From Onchidella celtica (Eukaryota > Mollusca > Gastropoda > Systellommatophora > Onchidiidae), in NCBI GenBank assembly GCA_963931925.1, contig OZ007570.1:27965974-28029973 (forward strand): 64,000 bases of DNA. Direction: 5' to 3'. Position numbers and translations under genes: made by a program. This document shows positions 28,601 to 37,600 of this stretch, one piece after another; positions within the stretch are counted from its first letter, which is position 1; every line of letters starts with the position of its first letter. Under the pieces are notes generated by a model. That model had not been told where the DNA came from. It did not search any database and was given only the letters and a program-made list of their open reading frames with translations.

Positions 28601-31600
28601 TTCGGTAAAGAGAAAAAAATACTGTTCACGTCCCTCTGACACCCTAAAACAGAACAGTCCTGTAAAATGGCACCAGCTGGAAGTGAATGTGACAATGGTC
28701 CCAAAAACAGTTCCAAAATCAAACATGTAAAGTTCTTGGTAATGAATAGTTTACTCAAATACTGGTGGCACACTTTCATTCAACCTATAAAGTTTATGAT
28801 TTTCTGTTTCTGAAGCATGGCATAGAATACTAACAGAGACTAAACTGAGAGGCTAAAATTCCTAAATCTTCAGGGCATTTAAATCTCATTTTCAAATCAC
28901 ACCTGCCGGAAATCAAATCAAATAACACGTATTCCTATATTTACTTAAACACAGTAAACGCAAGCCAGTCTCTTGACCTCGCTCTTCAGAACTTAATACT
29001 GTATCCAATGAAAAGAGGTTGATGGAATACAATGGAACCCACTTGATATGTTATTGTTTAATGTGCATTCCCATTTATTAAGTGTGCATCTGCTTCGTCC
29101 CAGTACTTTGCTATTATATATTCTCTGTATCAGAAGTACGTTCAGTGGGTATCCTTTCACATGAATACCCGCATTTTGAGTACCATATGGACTTCATGGC
29201 CCCAAATGCTTTATGAGCATCTTTATTCAGTATGCCTGCCAACACTTATAGTAGCTGTTGGGCCGACACCTACCACTGATGGCAAGCACATATAATTAAG
29301 ATGCGGTGAAACCCGTAAAAGAAAGGCATTTTTGACAGGCTTCTGTTATGAATACAATTTTTAAGTAGACAGCACTTTTTCCCAAGTAATGCACTTCTCG
29401 CCATTTGCATGCCCTCCCAGACCTGCCCCCCCCCCCCCACCGCTAGCCTTGCTGGTGCCCATTGACCATCCACTCTCCCCTCCCACAACTCATTTGCGAA
29501 TGACTGTATTGCATGGTCTGGTCTCCTTCTCTCTCTCACCTCTTCTTGTTGCTTTGCTGTGCATGCCTTTGTAATACCTTCTTTGAATTTTTTTTTATAG
29601 ATAGAAGTGAAGAAAACACCCTTACAGTAGGAAAGTTCCAGTAATCCTGATAGACTTGGTTTTTGCAATGATGGTTTCATTAGCCAGCTGGCCTATACCC
29701 CACTTGTTCATAATCCTCCAATTTTTTTTTGTTTAGAATGTAAATTAACCCGGGCTGTGCAGGCATGTTGGAAATTGGGATTTTTCTCATATTTTCGTGT
29801 CCCTGATCCTATTGTGGGGTAGGATTGGGTACCTAGTCTTCTTGGATAAGGACGAAAAAATTTTGAGGGCCCGTGTGCACGTTGCGCACATAAAAGATAC
29901 CTTGGCAGTTGGAAATTGTAAAGAGTAGGCCAAACAGGCCGCTGCCCGGGCAAAATTAAATTAAAACTGATCCCTACCATTCCCCCCCCCCCTCATCTCC
30001 CCCCCTAAAAAAAAACTGCCGACCGGCACTGCACTGTGGCGACGACATGCCTGCTCCAGTTATAACTGGGCTGCAATGGCACAAAGGCAAATTTCCCAAA
30101 TGGGATTAAAGAGTTATATATATATATTATACAAATACAAAAATACAAAATAAATAAAACCCAAATTTTTCATTTATTTCCTGATTATTTATTGAGTTAT
30201 TGTGTCACACTAGTGCCAGGTAGCGAAAAATGCAATAAAACACCTTTGAACAAAACTATTTCACATTCATGCATGAATATAAAACATACCCTAACTTAAG
30301 AAACGCAATAAGTCTTTTACTTTGCTTTGAGTTATCAAAAGTTAGAAACTTAGCCACAAAACTTGATAACTAACCATGGGATTGCCTGGAGACTATTGTG
30401 CCCTTCTTGTATAATCTCAAGCAAAGCTTTGTTCTCATGCGACAGGCGTTGTTGCTTGACAGGTGTAGCACTGTTAGCACCGATGCTAATACTTGTACTG
30501 CTTTGGGTTGACAATGATACAAAGTTGGCTGGAACTAATTTACTGCAAGGTGACTAAAAAAAAAACAAAAATTAAAAATAATTCAGTGTGCCACAAAATT
30601 TAGATATAAACTTCTCTTGAACAGACATTCATTTTGTGACTCTAAATTTTAAAAAATCACAACTCTTATTGGATCACCATGTGAAATTACGATATCACTT
30701 AAAAATTAAAAATATCACTATGGGCAAAAAGCATCATCTTTCACTTATTCCAAACTTTTAATTTTCAATTCTGTCCCAGTTTCTCTCATTATTTTTGACA
30801 GAAAAATGGTACATCTTTATATAAAAATGTATGTTATACCATTTTTCAAAATACTTAAAAATGATCAAACCCGTTGATTAAGGCAAAAAAGCGACAAAAA
30901 AACAGTAGCACACCCAACGCAATTTTAGAACTTCAGATATATCCTCCACTTTAAGTCCTATCTCCTTAACAACGGAATCTTTCTCTGGTATTAATACTTT
31001 ATTGTATACATACAAAATATAATGTTCTACTTAATTTTCATTTGTACTTACTGACTTAAGTCATGGACTTAATGCAATGCCATACTGTTCAATTGGCTAT
31101 ATCAAATAAACTTCATATTCCCTTGAGCTGTTGTTTTCTATAAAGGTCCTTTTTAAGTGGTATGATGGATGGAGAATTGCACAAAATAGTATTCATTCTG
31201 AGCGAGCGAGTGAGCGAGGATCAATAATTACGGGGAGAAGGGGGTATAGTAAGATTAACTCACGGCAGACAATTAATGGAAAGCGTGGAATGTTGTGAGT
31301 TGGGGATTGGACGAGGCAAGATCTGTGTGCTTACAAATCACTGCACACAGAGAGTCCTAAGGGAACGGACGCAAGAGAGAGCCCAGAGGGCGAACATTAG
31401 GGGAGCAGTCGGAAGACTCGTGAGAGTATTTTTCCAGTGATGACTGGTAGGTTAAATTATAAGGATTGATAATTGTGATGATTGATGTACTATATTCTTC
31501 TATGACCCTGATGTAAATAAGTTATATGTGAGGACTTAAGGAATGTGCAAGTCATTGATTACTGTGCGGATAGATGTGAGCAATGAGCGAGAGATGTAAG

Positions 31601-34600
31601 TTAGGATCATGGATTCCTAGCCTACTCTGAGTACTGTGTAATACGGTGGAGGTGCGTTCCGTAGAGAGCGCAGACGTGTGGTGAGTGAAATGTGGACTGT
31701 TGTGTGTACGCTGGATGGTTCGTAATGAGTGGTGAAGTGGATAGTAAGTGTATGGTGTTATAGAGATGTAATGTTATTCTTATAGGTGCCGGGGTCGGGC
31801 AGAGAAGCCACCCGCGGTGAGCGGACTTGTGTCGGGGCCAGGACTGAGGTGACATAGGGCTGGGACGGTGCGCCAGCATTTGGGCGCTCCGCCAGGGGCG
31901 TAAGACCGATGAGCAGCCCAGCAGCCGTGGCAGCCTGGATCTAGGGGATTGGGCTGACCATAGGTCTAAGTTATGTACTTGATAGTCTGTATTACGACTT
32001 ATATAGAGTGGTGATGTAGGGTCAGTAAGGGCCTGGAAATTTATGTTGTAAAGCACGGGCTGTACGGTTGTGGAACCGGAGATAGGGTGACTGTATGGAA
32101 GAATGACCCTTGAATTGTAGTTGAATTGAATAATGTACCGTATGTAATTGAACGTATATATATTAATGTTATAATAAATGTGTGAGCCTGTTTGGTTGTT
32201 TTGTTAAGTGTTATACTTGGTCGTTTGTGATTGTTGTCCTGTCATAATAAGTACATATTCCAGTCTGGAATTTGTTACAGTATACATACAAAATATAATG
32301 TTCTACTTAATTTTCATTTGTATTTACTGACTTAAGTCATGGATTAATGCAATGCCATACTGTTCAATTGGCTATATCAAATAAACTTCATATTCCCTTG
32401 AGCTGTTGTTTTCTATCAAGGTCCTTTTTAAGTGGTATGATGGATGGAGAATTGCACAAAATAGTATTCATTCTGAAAAGACTAACAAATTGATTGCTAT
32501 ATGTAAGAAGAGCTTTGCAATCTGCGGGTCAAGTTAATTTTCCTTCAGATTTTTTGCACCGCAATTTACTAACCTGTCTGAAAACATCTGCTGCAAAGTG
32601 GACATACTTCTCATTTAAAGTGCTCGCTGTGGGACTAAACAGGTAAGAAAAATGAAAAATAAGAATATAGTTCAAAGATCTCACTGCTAACCAACAGATT
32701 TCTGCTGATGCAATATATGATAATGATTATTTTCAGGGAAAATGCATTATGTAAGGTTCCAAGTTTTGTTAGGCAACTGATGTTATGGAACCTTATTTCC
32801 CCCAATTTCTGAACATGGCTGTGCTTCAGTAAGCCAAGCGCGCCCCTCCCCCCCCCCCCCCCCCCCACTCTCACCTATATGAAGAGAATTTTGAAAATCT
32901 AACATTCAACACAATAACTTCAACAGTTAGACATGCTTGTGCAAAGAAAACCTTTTCAAATGCACTGCTTTGACCTAAAATAGGACACAATGATACAACC
33001 ATTTACTTCACAGTAATAATCTGATGTAATTAAAAGTAATAATCAGTGAATAATTTGTTACCCAGTGATGAACTGGCGTCTGCCTCCAATCAGATCGGCC
33101 ATGATCATCCCATGCAGAAGTGAGATCTGGCTCTGCTCAGGAAAGAAAAATGTATAGGATTAAAACAATTACACTCAAATAAAAGGAAGACAAGAAAATC
33201 AGATCAAAACAGATAATGTCTTTTTTCAATAGACTCTTTTTTTCTTTTTGTAGCATATGCCCAAGTGTATCATATCTCATTTTTAAAATATTCACAAAAA
33301 CATCTCACAGTGACCACTCACAATCATGTTTATTGTATAAGAGTAATTGAGGAAAAATTTCATCAGTGCTACTAAAAGGAAAAAAAAAAACAATAAAAAA
33401 ATTTAATCTACAGTAGTACAGTCCAAAACAGTAAACAAAATACCACATTGACCATATTTTCTACCAACCCCAGACTTGCCAACTTCCAAAATACCCTCAG
33501 GGATAAACTGGGCATTTAGGATTTTGAATGAGAATTCACACTTGACAATAGTTTATAGTGAATACAATTACTCACCAATAATGTCCTGAGGCTAATCAAA
33601 TATGTAGAATTAAACTATATATATACAGTTTTTCTCCCCACTAATGTTGACGACAGGGAGTGTTTGTTCTTGCTTGAATTTTTTTGGTTTCCAGTTTGTT
33701 TTTCTTTACTTTATTGAAAATAAAATGAGCGTGGTACAGAGAATCCAGGATAGCTCATTCTGTTCTCAGGTATCTGGAAGTAGGTTTAAAATCCTACATA
33801 ATCCCTGGATATTCAGGGATACAATCCCTAGGCTATAGATACCAAATTTATGCTGCACAATAACAAGCCCGGTCGGTACAATGTATAAAACACGCACTTA
33901 AACCCTGCTTATTATAATTTTTCATGATTTCAGGAACCAGCATTTTATCTAGGCATTCAACAAAATAAAAAAAGAACAACAAAATTTCCAACCTTCCAAA
34001 CTTGCCAGTCATCTGCAAAAGCCCCTTCCTCAGGGCTGGCTGCCCCCACTGGATGGTGGACTTGCACAAGCAAGTGTAGAAAGTCTATTAATCCTTCCTG
34101 GAGAAACAAACAAATGAACGTTTAACCACCAATAAACCATCCAAAGATTTTTTATTTAAAGGCATCTAGCAGAGCGCCTCGCTGGTGAAGAGCTGTTCTA
34201 CTCAGGTCTACTTTTGTTTTCCTCTCCCATTTCTTTAGAGCTTTCATGAGATAGGATGCATTCTGTTGCATCTACAAAGAAATTTTAAAAGCTAGATATT
34301 AACAATAAATATCCAAAGTATATATATCCATTTCTTTCAACTCTTTCTGTCCCAATCAAGGCATGAATTGTACATAACGTAAAAACTTCTGCTTTTTCCC
34401 ATTGGTATGGTATATAACAATATGAACTTTGTGTATGTTTTACTCTTGTCTTTGCTATTTGAAAATGTACACCTCCGTAGAGTTACGCTCTGTGTCATGT
34501 CCCCTGGGCATCTGGTGCTAAATGGCCTGGGACAGAAAGAGTTAAATGAAACAAGTTGAGGCACAAGAGACAGATATCTTAATGCATATTAGATTTTGAT

Positions 34601-37600
34601 TTTTCATACATTAAAAACTGTTGCATACTTTAATATACATGACTCTCCAACATCCTCTAAGAAATTTTGAAAGAACATTTCTTCAACATTTTTTCATGAT
34701 TAAATTTCTAGTCTTGATCTAACCTGAATATATTATGCAAATTTTATCACTCATATATCCAATTTATCTTGTTATTTCAGGAATGTGGCAAAACTATGAA
34801 TTGATTTTAACCCGGTCAAATTCTACGCCGATATATACACTACTGACCTGTACAGCAGTCAGAAGGGTGACACCGCATATATGTGCTCTTACGTCATCAA
34901 AAGATGCGTTTGGCCGCCATTTTTTATTCCCAGTTGTAAACAAAGAGAAACTAGAAGCCAGCGCGTAGTTTGGAGAGGTTTTTTGTGAAATTTTTGTCAT
35001 GAATGCATAGAACGCAATGTTTTTTTATGTATCAAACGGGGCTCAACGTGCTGGACCGCCTGGCATACCAAGGCCCAATACTGGAGATAAAAGATAAGAA
35101 AAACATTCTATAATACTCACATTTGCTCCCTATCCATCGATGTCGTGTTTGTTGTGTGTTTCCATCATATTATATTACTATCTATGAAAATGGCAATTTT
35201 TGGCTGGGGGACCAGGGACAGGGGTTCATAAGGACAGGGGGGACCAGTGTTCAAAGGGTTAAGCAGATATGGTTAAATTCAACATAACCTCTCACTTTGA
35301 TTTTCTCTGTTCTAGATTTATTCCACAGGTCAACAAAACCATTCATTTTGCTCTCTCCAAAGTGGCAAATCTGAGCCCGACTGTCTGGTGCTACAGCCCG
35401 GCAGAAGGTGTTGAGTGACGTGAGGATGTTTTCAATAACAGACGCTGCCTTCAATTCCCTGTAGGATACATTAAAAGCTGTTAACATTTGGTGATTTTTG
35501 TTCTTTTAGTTTGTATTTTTATAGAAATGACATGGTGCTTTTAAAAGAGGATGCAAATAACACTAAATAAGTTATATTTGAGATAATACGAGAAGTTGGT
35601 GATCGAAATACTGATTGAAAAGTCAAGCAACCATGCAGCCAAATATTTTCAAATGATAATACCAAAAGAAACTTTTCACTATGAAATATTCTCATTGAGT
35701 GTTCAAAGCATCCTTGAAAATGATTTCATAAGTGATCTCATCTCCTTTTTTTTCCATTATCCTATATATTTCAAATTGGTCTCAAATGAATGTAAAGACA
35801 GATTAGAATTCCATGCTAAGGCTGGGGACCATCAGTCTGGTCTTACCTTATATTTGCCATGACATGGGTGAAGAAATGGAAGCCTCTGCAGATACAGAGC
35901 TCCCCTTGCAGAGCACAACATTTCAGAACATCTTGAATAATGGGTGCAACGATCACAGGCTCCAAGGTTTGCTCTTCATAAAACTGGAAGAATTTCTGCA
36001 ATGAGTCTGCAGGAAATAAAATAAAAGATAAAACACTACAAGCCTAGCATGAAACATTTACAGCAATTCTATTACGTAAAATTCACATCTACACAACACT
36101 AAATGTTTGTTACCACTGCCTACAGTCACAATCATTAAGTATGAAAATTTATTCCTCAGATGAAACATTTTTTTCAAATGAAGTGGACTTCATAAAATTA
36201 AACAAAGATAAAATGAATAATACACACTCAGAAAACATGTTAAAAGGAAGGCTGCTCCTGTTTTCATTTCCTGAACATGGATATTACTCTCTATAAGAAC
36301 CTTATGTTGTAACAGATGCAATTAAATAATTGAACCTAATGAAAAAAAAGAGACTTCAAGTTTTATGAAATAAATCAAACGGTCTTGCCTTTCCACCACT
36401 GAGGGCTGATCTTCACCCAAGAAGACTTGACTTGTAACACATACTTCAGAAGAACATTCCTGTACTCCATCCCAAAAGAATCCCGTGTATAGTCATCACT
36501 GAGAACATTCAACACACTTTCCAATATAAGGTTTGTGTTCAGCTTGGCTCCTCCTGGGAAATTGTATAAAAAACACAGCACTAAATATTTCTTGAATTTG
36601 AGTAGAGAAACCTGGAAATGAAATTCAGAGTTAATCCATTATGACAAATCCTGCACAGTAAACATATGTAAGCTTGAACAAAACAAAAATGAGATGTTAA
36701 AGGGAACATGACCTCTGAATTTTGAGAAATTGCAGACAATTGTTTCATCATGAAAGTTTTCCCCACTTCCCCAGCTTCTGAACTTTGCAGGCCTTAATAA
36801 ATACACTGACACAGGTTTGGCAGATTTGACAAGTAAAATACACACTTCCCTTTTCAATAATTCTTTAAGATGGGACAAATTTAAAAATTCTAAAATGCAG
36901 CTCAGTAATATGATACAATATCTAAGCTTCAGTAATGCCAATGGCAGAATCAAGATGTCAAATTTATTATGTGCTTTTATTGCCAGAAAAATTTCAGATG
37001 TCTAAATTGCCAGAAAGGCAAAACCATTCATTTAAATAAAAGCCAAAAGATCATGTTTGGTGATGTTTTGACATACTTTTGTCATAAAGCATCCCATTAC
37101 ATATACTGCATGTTACAAACCAGATTAAATTCGAGTAAGGATCTTTACGACCTTAGGCAACGAGAGTATCCTTGTGTGCTCGGTATCATGCTGTTGTTTA
37201 TTACTGTAAGATTGAGTCCCGTACTTTTATATGTTGATAGCTTGGGGCAGAACCACGAGGAATAATTCTTGGGCAAAAAGGGAGTACATAAGTGAGAGGT
37301 AGGTGTGAGCCAGAGAAGGTCTGCAAGTATGAAACGGATGTATGTACATACCATCGGTGTGAAAATAAAAGGATCTATGTAAAAATAAGATAAGCATTGA
37401 GGAATTTCTGCTGATTGACTGTGTGTCATGAGTGGAGTGAGCGATAGTTAATAATTACGGGGGGAAAGGAGGAGAGTAAAATTAACGCACGTAGACAAGT
37501 AAGTTAAAGCGTGCTGTTATGAGTGGTGGGGGGTCTGAATGAGGCGAAAGCGCTGTATTACTATCACTGCAAGTTAGAAGGTCCTACTGAACGGACGCAA

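Noticed and set aside
29380-29600. Proline-rich plus-strand frame over a poly-C run
   Set aside because: Driven by the homopolymer; no splice or homology support, and it lies in an ATM intron.
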